DNA of 8,212 bases from an uncultured Lentisphaeria bacterium (GCA_913042885.1 CAJWLW010000219.1:1-8212); one strand, 5' to 3'; positions 1 through 6,583 are shown, counted from the first letter of the stretch. A program made the numbers and translations. Notes: generated by a model not told the origin, from the sequence alone.

Positions 1-1
1 C

Positions 2-826
2 AACCTCAAGGCAAGCAGGCCCAGGGGATGCTCCCGTTTTACCCTTATCGAGCTGCTGGTCGTGATTACCATCATCGCGATCCTGGCATCCATGCTGCTG
101 CCGGCATTGTCCAGGGCAAAGGAGATGGGCCGGCGGGCAATCTGCCTCAGCAACCTGAAACAGATTGGCCTGGGCCTGGTGATGTACGCGGACGATTCCA
201 GTGACGATTTGCCGTACAACCTGGTATCCTATCGCTGGGAAACAGAGATGATGTGGTTCGTCAAGGATGCGCCACTGGGCCATTTAAGTGAGTGGCATCC
301 TTTGGGATTGCTCTATCACGCGGAATACGTCTCGGACATGAGAGTCTTTGTTTGTCCTTCAAATAATTCTGAGCTCCCGGGTGAGTATGACCCCGAAACA
401 ATGATATCTGAGGTTGGAGACTCGGCCAGTGGCGGGATGGTTTGGTCAACTTTTGCTTTGAATATAAGAGGACGCAAGGGGCCACTTGACTATACGCCGC
501 CTGACGATGGCTATGGTCTGCTGGAGCAGGGGCCTTATGGGCTTTTGGGGGGCAAGGCGAAGTTTTCCAGGTGTGCCGCCGAGAAGTTTCTTTGTGCTTC
601 TGACGGCGTTGGCAGGCCCCGGGGCAAACCTCCCGGGAACCATGCTTCCCATACATTGGGCGGTGATCTTCCAGCAGGTTTTCAGATACTTTTCTTTGAC
701 GGCTCGGTGCATTGGGTAGGTGACACGTCCCATGAGCTGGCCTGGGATCCGGTCTTCAATGTATTTGGAAACTACGCTGATTGGCATCAATTCTGGACGT
801 ATACCGAAGATACATTGCCTGACTAA
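2..826 (+). CDS. Prepilin-like secreted protein, N-terminal methylation/cleavage domain (5' partial)
   Basis: The frame is open from base 2, with no ATG, GTG or TTG before the conserved hydrophobic segment, so the true start lies upstream of the window. The translation begins with a basic leader ending GCSR, then [10 protein letters not shown], the class III (type IV pilin/pseudopilin) signal with Glu at +5. This is followed by a membrane-spanning helix ([13 protein letters not shown]) and the family motif [18 protein letters not shown]. The C-terminal part is soluble and ends with a His-rich/DG segment (HASHTLGG ... [11 protein letters not shown]) like the 'H-X9-DG' domain of this family. 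After processing it would be exported and held at the membrane or surface. Such proteins are highly multiplied in Planctomycetes, Verrucomicrobia and Lentisphaerae, and their individual roles are mostly unknown. The residue before the cleavage site is Arg, not the usual Gly. About 275 residues are visible, nearly the whole protein. The family call is secure; the function is not. Confidence 0.88.
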   Translation, partial: NLKASRPRGCSRFTLIELLVVITIIAILASMLLPALSRAKEMGRRAICLSNLKQIGLGLVMYADDSSDDLPYNLVSYRWETEMMWFVKDAPLGHLSEWHPLGLLYHAEYVSDMRVFVCPSNNSELPGEYDPETMISEVGDSASGGMVWSTFALNIRGRKGPLDYTPPDDGYGLLEQGPYGLLGGKAKFSRCAAEKFLCASDGVGRPRGKPPGNHASHTLGGDLPAGFQILFFDGSVHWVGDTSHELAWDPVFNVFGNYADWHQFWTYTEDTLPD

Positions 827-835
827 TCCAGGCAA
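815..835 (+). terminator. Hairpin spanning the stop codon of the prepilin-like gene
   Basis: TTGCCTG (815-821) and CAGGCAA (829-835) form a perfect 7-bp stem with a 7-nt loop that contains the TAA stop codon (824-826). No T-run follows, so it is not a standard intrinsic terminator. It may be a weak terminator or a 3'-end stabiliser between this gene and the glycosyltransferase gene. Confidence 0.35.
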
Positions 836-899
836 CAGGAAGTGCTTTCGATAACCACATGACAGTCCGTTCGGGAAAGATGGGGGCGAGCCATCAAAA

Positions 900-2948
900 G
901 TGCAGGACTTGACAACACCGGCTGACCACTCGCTGCGGCATCACAGGACGACACTGTGGGTATTCCTGGCGGCGCTCCTGGCGCGCGCGGTCTACTTTTC
1001 CCAGTTCGCCACCACCCCGCTGATAACGGATTTCGGGGTCGACAGCCGATACTATTTGACCTGGGCAAGCCGGATCGCGACGGGCAGCTGGCTCGGCAGT
1101 GAAGTCTTCGAGCAAGGTCCGCTCTACGCTTATCTCCTCGGCATTGGCGCCACACTCATTGGTATGCAAGTGCCGCTGGTTCTGCTTGGCCAGATGCTGA
1201 CAGGCGCCCTTACCTGTGTGCTGATTTTCCTCTGCTGCCGCCGTCTGTTCGATGGCCGGACCGCCGCTGTCGCCGGGTTCGCCGCGGCCCTGTACGGCCC
1301 GTTCATATTCTACGAATGCACGGTCATGAAGACCTTCCTTTCCCCGCTGGCGGTGATCGCGGTTTTGTATGCGGCACTGCGCAGCCGCGACGGCAACCCG
1401 GTGCTGTGGCCGGTGCTGTGCGGGCTGTTCATCGGCCTGGCATGTCTGGTCAGAGAGAGTCATCTGCTGATGGTCGTGCCGGTCATCCTGTGGGTGTGGA
1501 CGGCACGGACGGACAAACCGGTTCGGCGCCGGCGGAAGCTGGTGCAGACGGCAGTAGTCGTAGCCGGTATCACTGTCTGTCTCGTACCCTCGACCGTGCA
1601 CAACTGGATGGCCGGCAAGGAGTTTGTGGTTGTCACCGCCGGCGGCGGGGAGGCGTTTTACATTGCGCAGGTATCGGCAGTAGACGGATTTTATTCGCCG
1701 CCGCCGTTCGTGCTGCCGACCAGCGGCGTCGAGCACGCGGATTTCAGGCGTGAGGCGGAGCGGCGCACCGGGCGGTCACTGACCCGCGGGCAGTCGTCGC
1801 GGTACTGGTTCGACGAGGGACTCCGGGCGGTCCGGGCGAAACCGGTTCGAGCGATCGAGCAGACTGTTCGTAAGGTGGCCCTGCTGCTGAATGACTATGA
1901 GGCTCCGGACAACTCCGATTACCACGTGACCGGCCGGTTCGTACCGATACTCCGCTGGGGTTTACCGACATTCGGCTGGCTGGCGGGGCTCGGGGTACTC
2001 GGGATTTTTCTATGCTGTTGCGAGTGGCGACGCTATCAACTGCTGATCGGACTGGTAGCGGTGCAGGCATTGCCGGTGATTATTTATTACGATTTCGGCA
2101 GATTCCGGCTCGGCATGCTCGCTGTGTGGATTCCCGTGAGCATACATGCGTTTCTGTGGCTGATTAACGCAACCCAACGCCTTATAGGCGACTGGCATCG
2201 GCACCGGGAATCGTGGCAGCCGATCGGCAGGACCGCGGTGTTGTGGGCGATACCGGTGGCCGTGACCTGCCTGGCCTTCACGCCGTTCCAGCCGCAGACC
2301 GCTGAATTCCCGACTCGCCTGCGACTCGGCCTGCTTGCCAACAAGGCCGGGGACTACGCACTGGCCGAGCGCGAGCTGCGTCAGCTGTTGCAGCTGTATA
2401 CCGCGTATGATACGGCTGCACCAGCGGACACGTTTCGCCTGGCCGGGACCCATCAGGAACTGGCAAAGGCCCTCTGCCGAACCGGACGTTTTCAGGAGGC
2501 TTTGGATCATCTCCGTGAGGCCCGCGAGCTTGATCTCCGCGCTGATACGCTGCATATCATCTGCAACTACCAGTTCGAAATCCTTCACAAGGCAGTGCAA
2601 GAGCGGCGTGCCGGTGCGGCGGAAGGCGAACTGCGCAAGGCGATCGGCATCATTCTCGCCGAGCTCAGGAGTCCAGACGAAAACTCCCTTCGGCTATGGG
2701 CGATGAGTTCGCTGTATGTCGCGTCCGCCGCCGACATGGAATTCATTGCCGCCAGCCTGAACAGAAGCTGGCAGGGAGCTGATCAGGCGGATTCGCTGCA
2801 GGCGGCGTACTATCGGATGGCGCTGGCCGCACTGGCGGAGTTTCGGGGCGACACGGCAACGGCCCGGGACGAAGCAGAGCGCGCCCTGGCGCTTTGGCCG
2901 CAGCACGAGTTTCGCGTTGCCCTGGAGACGCTGACCGGGAAGGAGTGA
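900..2948 (+). CDS. GT39/ArnT-like membrane glycosyltransferase with C-terminal TPR domain
   Basis: This 682-residue polytopic membrane protein resembles GT-C fold glycosyltransferases of the PMT/ArnT (GT39) type, which move a sugar from a polyprenyl-phosphate donor to a protein or lipid on the outer face of the membrane. The first helix (about 17-35) is followed by a loop with TDFGVDSRYY (Asp44, Asp48), the place where this superfamily carries its catalytic acidic residue, and then EQGPLYAYLLG. About ten more hydrophobic segments run to residue 462, including the basic YYDFGRFRLG motif near 396-405. Residues 463-682 are soluble and helical with TPR-like repeats near 473-500, 515-545 and 632-665. 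The GTG start is the only candidate after an in-frame TAA at 852; a G-rich stretch (GGGGGCGAG, 882-890) may serve as ribosome binding site. The gene follows the prepilin-like gene by 73 nt. Donor and acceptor are unknown. The membrane-enzyme call is firm; GT39 assignment is by pattern. Confidence 0.8.
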   Translation: MQDLTTPADHSLRHHRTTLWVFLAALLARAVYFSQFATTPLITDFGVDSRYYLTWASRIATGSWLGSEVFEQGPLYAYLLGIGATLIGMQVPLVLLGQMLTGALTCVLIFLCCRRLFDGRTAAVAGFAAALYGPFIFYECTVMKTFLSPLAVIAVLYAALRSRDGNPVLWPVLCGLFIGLACLVRESHLLMVVPVILWVWTARTDKPVRRRRKLVQTAVVVAGITVCLVPSTVHNWMAGKEFVVVTAGGGEAFYIAQVSAVDGFYSPPPFVLPTSGVEHADFRREAERRTGRSLTRGQSSRYWFDEGLRAVRAKPVRAIEQTVRKVALLLNDYEAPDNSDYHVTGRFVPILRWGLPTFGWLAGLGVLGIFLCCCEWRRYQLLIGLVAVQALPVIIYYDFGRFRLGMLAVWIPVSIHAFLWLINATQRLIGDWHRHRESWQPIGRTAVLWAIPVAVTCLAFTPFQPQTAEFPTRLRLGLLANKAGDYALAERELRQLLQLYTAYDTAAPADTFRLAGTHQELAKALCRTGRFQEALDHLREARELDLRADTLHIICNYQFEILHKAVQERRAGAAEGELRKAIGIILAELRSPDENSLRLWAMSSLYVASAADMEFIAASLNRSWQGADQADSLQAAYYRMALAALAEFRGDTATARDEAERALALWPQHEFRVALETLTGKE

Positions 2949-2954
2949 CCGCGG

Positions 2955-2994
2955 GACCGGGTGAAAAAATCAGGCGATCGCCCGATTCACCCAT
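2955..2994. repeat. Inverted-repeat element, copy 1, after the glycosyltransferase gene
   Basis: GGGTGAA (2959-2965) pairs with TTCACCC (2986-2992). Inside it lies the perfect 10-bp palindrome GGCGATCGCC (2973-2982). The outer words GACCGGGTG (2955-2963) and ATTCACCCAT (2985-2994) both recur in the same order after the SDR gene (3990-4042), which suggests a shared element. Its position a few bases past the stop codon would also suit an RNA hairpin that ends or protects the upstream transcript, though no T-run follows. Confidence 0.5.
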
Positions 2995-3091
2995 TTCACG
3001 TGTCTGTCCACAAACAGCCTGTTCACGCCGTCGCCGTAGAGACCGGTCGCAGTTCATCGTGGCGCCGGCGGGTTGACTCCGCTGCATTATT

Positions 3092-3156
3092 CCGACACGT
3101 CGGCACGTAAGATGCCCTTTGACGTCTGACGAACGGTACAGTACCATATCATATGG
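3092..3156. promoter_or_regulatory. Cluster of short palindromes upstream of the SDR gene (candidate operators)
   Basis: Several short inverted repeats crowd into this leader: CCGAC-AC-GTCGG (3092-3103), GACGTC (3121-3126), GGTAC-A-GTACC (3135-3145) and CCATAT-C-ATATGG (3144-3156). The last two are perfect odd-centred palindromes sharing two bases, and they overlap the proposed -10 region. That is the usual geometry for binding of a dimeric repressor. No regulator gene is visible in the window, so the binding protein is unknown. Confidence 0.4.
3119..3147 (+). promoter_or_regulatory. Putative sigma70-type promoter of the SDR operon
   Basis: TTGACG (3119-3124, five of six matches to the -35 consensus) lies 17 nt before TACCAT (3142-3147, four of six matches to the -10). 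A transcript would begin near 3154 and give a leader of about 30 nt before the ATG at 3185. The spacing is ideal, but promoter rules for this phylum are uncertain. Confidence 0.35.
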
Positions 3157-3184
3157 AATTACAGTTGTGAGTAGGGGCGAAGAA

Positions 3185-3991
3185 ATGCGTCTGGCCGATA
3201 AAGTGGTCCTTGTTACCGGTGGCGGTCGAGGCCTTGGCAAGGGGCTGGTGCGAGAGTTCGGGCGACAGGGCGCCGACGTCGCACTGACCTGCCACGCCAG
3301 TGTCGACGGCGCCAACGAAGTCGTCGAGGAACTCCAGCAACTTGGGCGCCGCGCAGTAGCGATTCAGGCCGACCTTACCCAGGTCACCGACGCCCGCCGC
3401 GCCGTGGCCGAGACGGTGAAGGCCTTTGGACGCCTGGACGTCCTGGTTTATAACAGTGGCGTCGACAATCCCCATCCGTTTCTGGAGATTACCGAGGCGG
3501 ACTACGATCGCGTTCTCGATCTCAACTTGAGAGGGGCCTTCTTCTGCGCCCAGGAAGCGGCCCGCGCGATGATCGCCCAGGGGATCGGCGGCGCCATTGT
3601 GACGATCAGCTCGATACATGGTTACCTGAGCCAGCCGCGACACGCGCATTACGCGGCGTCCAAGGCCGGCATGAATCAATTCGTGCGCACTGTAGCGAAT
3701 GAGCTGGGGCCGTATGGCATTACCGTCAACGCGGTTTCTCCGGCGATGATGCAGCTCGAGGAATACCTGGCGGATCCGAACTATGATCCGGACGAGTGGG
3801 CACCAACCGTCCCTCTCGGCCGCCCCGGTTATCCATGTGATATCGCGGGCGCCGTCATCTTCCTCGCCTCCAGTGACGCCTCCTACATCACCGGCACGGT
3901 TATCGATGTCGACGGTGGGCTCAGGACGCGCAGCCCGCACTACGGACCAAATGAAGCGACAACATATCCGAACCTGCGGGGGGAAGGGTGA
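3185..3991 (+). CDS. Classical SDR family NAD(P)-dependent oxidoreductase
   Basis: This 268-residue cytoplasmic Rossmann-fold dehydrogenase/reductase has all the hallmarks of the FabG-like classical SDR family. These are the cofactor loop TGGGRGLG (11-18), Asp63, the NSG variant of the NAG motif (90-92), catalytic Asn114, Ser143, Tyr156 and Lys160 (YAASK), and the C-terminal ASYITGTVIDVDGG. No acidic residue follows the second strand and an Arg sits in the glycine loop, which is compatible with NADP(H); this is inference. The family oxidises sugars, sugar acids, steroids or acyl groups; residues alone do not fix the substrate. ATG 3185 is chosen because GGGGCGA sits just ahead and the family N-terminus (MRLADKVVLVTG) starts there; an in-frame GTG at 3167 is less likely. 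The last residues after the DVDGG strand (RTRSPHYGPNEATTYPNLRGEG) form an unusual tail. Probably the first gene of an operon with the methyltransferase-like gene 93 nt downstream. Confidence 0.9.
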   Translation: MRLADKVVLVTGGGRGLGKGLVREFGRQGADVALTCHASVDGANEVVEELQQLGRRAVAIQADLTQVTDARRAVAETVKAFGRLDVLVYNSGVDNPHPFLEITEADYDRVLDLNLRGAFFCAQEAARAMIAQGIGGAIVTISSIHGYLSQPRHAHYAASKAGMNQFVRTVANELGPYGITVNAVSPAMMQLEEYLADPNYDPDEWAPTVPLGRPGYPCDIAGAVIFLASSDASYITGTVIDVDGGLRTRSPHYGPNEATTYPNLRGEG

Positions 3992-4042
3992 CCGGGTGGC
4001 TGGCAACTGGGTGATTGGAACCCACGCACCCCATTCACCCAT
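3990..4042. repeat. Inverted-repeat element, copy 2, after the SDR gene
   Basis: The element starts at the SDR stop codon. TGGGTGATTGG (4008-4018) pairs with CCATTCACCCA (4031-4041) in an 11-position stem with a single T-T mismatch and a 12-nt loop. It shares GACCGGGTG (3990-3998) and ATTCACCCAT (4033-4042) with copy 1 at 2955-2994. Further GGGTGG-type words on the left and CCACCC-type words on the right extend the symmetry to about 4058. Confidence 0.5.
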
Positions 4043-4054
4043 CCACCCATTCCC
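4021..4054 (-). other. G-quadruplex motif on the minus strand
   Basis: On the + strand there are five C-tracts of three or four bases (4021-4023, 4029-4032, 4038-4040, 4046-4048, 4052-4054), separated by 5, 5, 5 and 3 nt. Read on the minus strand this satisfies the standard G3+N1-7 quadruplex pattern with one tract to spare. It lies in the 93-nt gap before the methyltransferase-like gene, on the template strand for + transcription. Confidence 0.5.
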
Positions 4055-4084
4055 ATCCACTCGAAAACAGAACGAGATCCAAGT

Positions 4085-5242
4085 ATGATCAGCACGACCA
4101 AAGATATGATGCTGCCGACGGCCATTGTCGGTTCGATCCCGCGGCCATCGTGGTACACTGAAAGTCTGCATGGCCGGTCGTTCAAGCAGGCCCTGAACGA
4201 CCGGAAATTTCGCGACCAGTACATTGATGCGGTCGGCGCCTTTATTCATGACCAGACCAGCGCCGGGCTGGACATCGTGACCGATGGCGATGCGCGCTTC
4301 GACGATGACGTCGGTGGTCGCGGGTGGTTCTTCTATCCACTTGAACGGCTCGGCGGGTTCGCCGGCTGCAACGACATCATTGACCGATGGGCAGGGTTTG
4401 CCAAGCCGGGCACGATTCTCTGGGAGGTGATGGAGGCGTATCAACAGCCCACACTGGTGGACAAGGTCACGGCCGGACCGTGGCAGTACACCGAATTATG
4501 GAAGATAACACAGCGCTTGACGGACAAGCCGGTCAAGTTCGGTGCGATCTGCGTTGACAGCCTGTCGCATATGATCAGAAACGAGGCGTACGACCAGACC
4601 CGCGACCTGCTCTTCGACCTCGCCGACATCGCCAACGGGGAGTATCGCCGGCTGGCGGCAGCCGGTTGCCCGATTATTCAGATCGAAGAACCGCTGCACC
4701 ATTTCATGTGCCACGATCCCGACACCGATGTAAACGAACTGACGGAAGCATTCAATCGTCAGATAGCCGGGGTGAACACCGAGGTCTGGGCACACACGTG
4801 TTGGGGCAACCCCGCGCAGCAGAGCTTCGGGGAGGACATGTCATACGAGCCGGCCCTCGAGGCAATGTTCGAGATGAACGCCGATGTCATCACCTTCGAG
4901 TGTGCCAGCACCGGTGGCGCCGACCTGGAGGCGATCGGCCGAATCAAGTCGGACAAGAAGATCGGCGTTGGCGTCATCAGCCACCTGCGCACGCAGGTGG
5001 AGTCACCGGAAGAGGTGGCCCGGCTGATTCGCAAAGCGTTGGAACACATCCCGGCCGAGCGCCTGGTGATCACGACCGACTGCGGCTTCGGGCGCGAGGG
5101 CTTGTCCCGCCGGATCGCCTATTACAAAATGGTCGCCCTGGTCGAAGGCACCAACCTGGTCCGGCGGGAACTGGGTCTGCCCACGGCCGTCGTGCGCGCC
5201 GCGGAACCGACGCTGGCGTTCGGCCAGGTCGGGGCAAAATGA
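4085..5242 (+). CDS. MetE C-terminal-domain-like zinc methyltransferase (cobalamin-independent methionine synthase family, short form)
   Basis: This 385-residue TIM-barrel protein corresponds to the catalytic C-terminal half of cobalamin-independent methionine synthase; the full enzyme is roughly twice as long. It starts with the family strand TAIVGSIPRP (12-21) and has TDGD (66-69). It keeps all four expected zinc ligands: His237 and Cys239 (AHTCWGN), Glu272 (FECAS) and Cys333 (TTDCGFG). Such short homologues transfer methyl or other alkyl groups to or from a thiol activated by zinc. Where E. coli MetE has Asp599 (IQIDEP), a homocysteine-contacting residue, this protein has Glu201 (IQIEEP), so the thiol or donor may differ. 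It lies between an SDR and a TIM-barrel glycosidase-like gene, which suggests catabolism more than methionine synthesis. Only a weak ribosome binding site (GAG, 4074-4076) precedes the ATG; codons 8 and 9 are also ATG. Family secure, substrate unknown. Confidence 0.85.
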   Translation: MISTTKDMMLPTAIVGSIPRPSWYTESLHGRSFKQALNDRKFRDQYIDAVGAFIHDQTSAGLDIVTDGDARFDDDVGGRGWFFYPLERLGGFAGCNDIIDRWAGFAKPGTILWEVMEAYQQPTLVDKVTAGPWQYTELWKITQRLTDKPVKFGAICVDSLSHMIRNEAYDQTRDLLFDLADIANGEYRRLAAAGCPIIQIEEPLHHFMCHDPDTDVNELTEAFNRQIAGVNTEVWAHTCWGNPAQQSFGEDMSYEPALEAMFEMNADVITFECASTGGADLEAIGRIKSDKKIGVGVISHLRTQVESPEEVARLIRKALEHIPAERLVITTDCGFGREGLSRRIAYYKMVALVEGTNLVRRELGLPTAVVRAAEPTLAFGQVGAK

Positions 5243-5284
5243 CGTAAGCATTTTACCTACCCATATGCCCACCTGAGTTGACAC

Positions 5285-6514
5285 ATGAAGGCTGTTTTTT
5301 TCTACTGGTCGTTCATCGCGGCAGACACCGAGCGAGTGCTGGACGATCTGGCCCGCTGGACGAACATCGACACCCTGTTGATCTGTCAGAGGGAGGGGTC
5401 GGACGAGGCGGGCATGATGCTGCCGGATGCCAGCGCCTTCGGTGACCTGCCCGTGCCGATCGCCCCGGCGGCATTTGAACGGACGATGGAGGTGATCGAG
5501 CTGGCACGCACGAAGGGCTTTGCCGTAGCGAGCCACGCCAATACGATGTACGGCTGTCCGAAGACCCTGCGCCACCTGAACTGTCGATCGCTGGTACCAG
5601 CTCAGCCGCCTGCCGACAACGACCTGATCTGGGCCTGCCCGAATCATCCGGATGCAGTTTCCTACGGCAAGGCCGTTACCCGCGCCCTCATAGAGGCGTG
5701 GCCTGTCGACCTGCTGGAAATCAACCACGTCGAGTACCCCCTGTACTGCGACAGCCTGGACGGATATGCCAACTGCTTCTGCGACCATTGCTACGCCAGG
5801 GCGGAGGGACAGGGTATTGATCTCGGGGCGATCGAGCGTCTGCTCACGACATTGCTCGGGCAACTGAACAGCGGTGCACTGGCAGACCGCTGGCTCGATG
5901 AGCTGGCCGGATCGCCGCTGCTGGCGCAGTGGCTGGCGTTTCGCACCGGCTCCATTACGCAGTTTGTGGGAACGATCGTGGCCGAAGCACGCGCCGCCGC
6001 CGCGACGCATCGGCCGAATCTTAAGATCGGGTTTGACCCTTTTCTGCCGTCAGCGCTGCACTTGTTAGGGATAGATCTGGAGGCGTTGCACTCGCTGTTC
6101 GACTGGATCGCGCCGAAGTTCCCCGACTATCTGACCGGCTGGATGATTCCGAATATCGCCGACTGTATCGCCGGCCCGGGCAACGATTCCACAGCCCAGC
6201 GCCAGGCGCTGCGCGATCTGCTGGACCTGGGCCCGCAGCCACGACAATACGAGCCGATGAAAATCGAGATGGAGGAAATGCGCTATTGCAACACGGCCGA
6301 CGCTTCCACCATCGACCGACAGATGCCCTATCTCAGTCATCTGCGGGAGAAGACAGCGATGTATCCGTGGCTCTGGCTGTACGATCGGGACCTCGAACTG
6401 CTGCGTCGCAAGATACAGACTCTCGAGCGCTACGACTTTGACGGCTACTGCCTTTGGCTATGGCCGGAAGACATGACCAGCAGCGCGTTGCAGGAGGCTG
6501 GGGGAATCTTCTGA
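5285..6514 (+). CDS. Uncharacterised TIM-barrel protein, glycoside-hydrolase-like
   Basis: I do not recognise a named family for this 409-residue protein. It shows the layout of a (beta/alpha)8 barrel: an opening strand KAVFFYWSF, strands ending in conserved-looking polar residues (ASHANTMYG 82-90 with His84; LLEINHVEYP 143-152 with Glu145 and Glu150; LKIGFDPF 246-253; MKIEMEEM 325-332), and a closing strand FDGYCLWLWPED (385-396). This pattern is typical of putative glycosidases of Planctomycetes-like bacteria. A cysteine cluster, Cys155 and then CFCDHC (164-169), follows the fourth strand; similar CFC..C motifs occur in hypothetical glycoside-hydrolase-like proteins and may bind a metal or shape the active site. 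No signal peptide is present, so it should act in the cytoplasm on a small substrate. The gene follows the methyltransferase-like gene by 42 nt without a terminator and is probably cotranscribed. It has no clear ribosome binding site. Function is inferred from fold pattern only. Confidence 0.75.
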   Translation: MKAVFFYWSFIAADTERVLDDLARWTNIDTLLICQREGSDEAGMMLPDASAFGDLPVPIAPAAFERTMEVIELARTKGFAVASHANTMYGCPKTLRHLNCRSLVPAQPPADNDLIWACPNHPDAVSYGKAVTRALIEAWPVDLLEINHVEYPLYCDSLDGYANCFCDHCYARAEGQGIDLGAIERLLTTLLGQLNSGALADRWLDELAGSPLLAQWLAFRTGSITQFVGTIVAEARAAAATHRPNLKIGFDPFLPSALHLLGIDLEALHSLFDWIAPKFPDYLTGWMIPNIADCIAGPGNDSTAQRQALRDLLDLGPQPRQYEPMKIEMEEMRYCNTADASTIDRQMPYLSHLREKTAMYPWLWLYDRDLELLRRKIQTLERYDFDGYCLWLWPEDMTSSALQEAGGIF

Positions 6515-6538
6515 TCGCGCGGACGAAAGCCCGCACAC

Positions 6539-6561
6539 AGCATAGGCTTCCGACCTGTGCT
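6539..6561. repeat. Hairpin 1 between convergent genes
   Basis: AGCATAGG (6539-6546) pairs with CCTGTGCT (6554-6561), leaving a 7-nt loop; one of the eight pairs is T-G. It resembles the dispersed intergenic palindromes of the AGCACAGG...CCTGTGCT kind that I associate with Planctomycetes/Verrucomicrobia-like genomes; that association is recollection, not a search result. Confidence 0.4.
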
Positions 6562-6562
6562 C

Positions 6563-6583
6563 CCTTGCCGCGAAGCGGCGAGG
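6563..6583. terminator. Hairpin 2 between convergent genes, possible bidirectional terminator
   Basis: CCTTGCCGC (6563-6571) pairs with GCGGCGAGG (6575-6583) in a 9-bp GC-rich stem with one G-T pair and the loop GAA (TTC on the other strand). It lies between the 3' ends of the TIM-barrel gene and the oxygenase gene, the right place for a shared terminator. Neither side has a T-run, so if it terminates it probably works as a bare strong hairpin. Confidence 0.4.

Noticed and set aside
894..1736. Minus-strand open frame of 280 codons under the glycosyltransferase gene
   Set aside because: The translation is rich in Gln, Arg and His with no motif or hydrophobic core, as expected for the complement of a GC-rich membrane-protein gene.
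3119..3184. N-terminal extension of the SDR from a TTG at 3119
   Set aside because: It would add 22 residues before the family N-terminus and overlap the promoter-like and palindromic sequences; ATG 3185 has its own ribosome binding site.
2949..3184. Possible small RNA or small gene in the 236-nt gap
   Set aside because: Apart from the inverted repeat at 2955-2994 and the promoter/palindrome region, I see no frame with a credible start and ribosome binding site and no recognisable RNA structure; the frame from 2894 to 3076 is a shadow of the glycosyltransferase 3' end.
3149..4444. Long open frame of 431 codons on the minus strand across the SDR and methyltransferase-like genes
   Set aside because: It is antisense to two genes with intact catalytic motifs, runs through the intergenic inverted repeat, and shows no recognisable domain; long antisense frames are common in GC-rich coding DNA.
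4085..5242. Assignment as metE or as epoxyalkane:coenzyme M transferase
   Set aside because: Only the catalytic half of MetE is present and the homocysteine-contacting Asp is Glu; nothing in the sequence specifically shows coenzyme M use, so neither gene name is justified.
5003..6010. Minus-strand open frame of 335 codons under the TIM-barrel gene
   Set aside because: Low-complexity Arg/Gln/Gly-rich translation without family motifs, opposite a well-formed gene.
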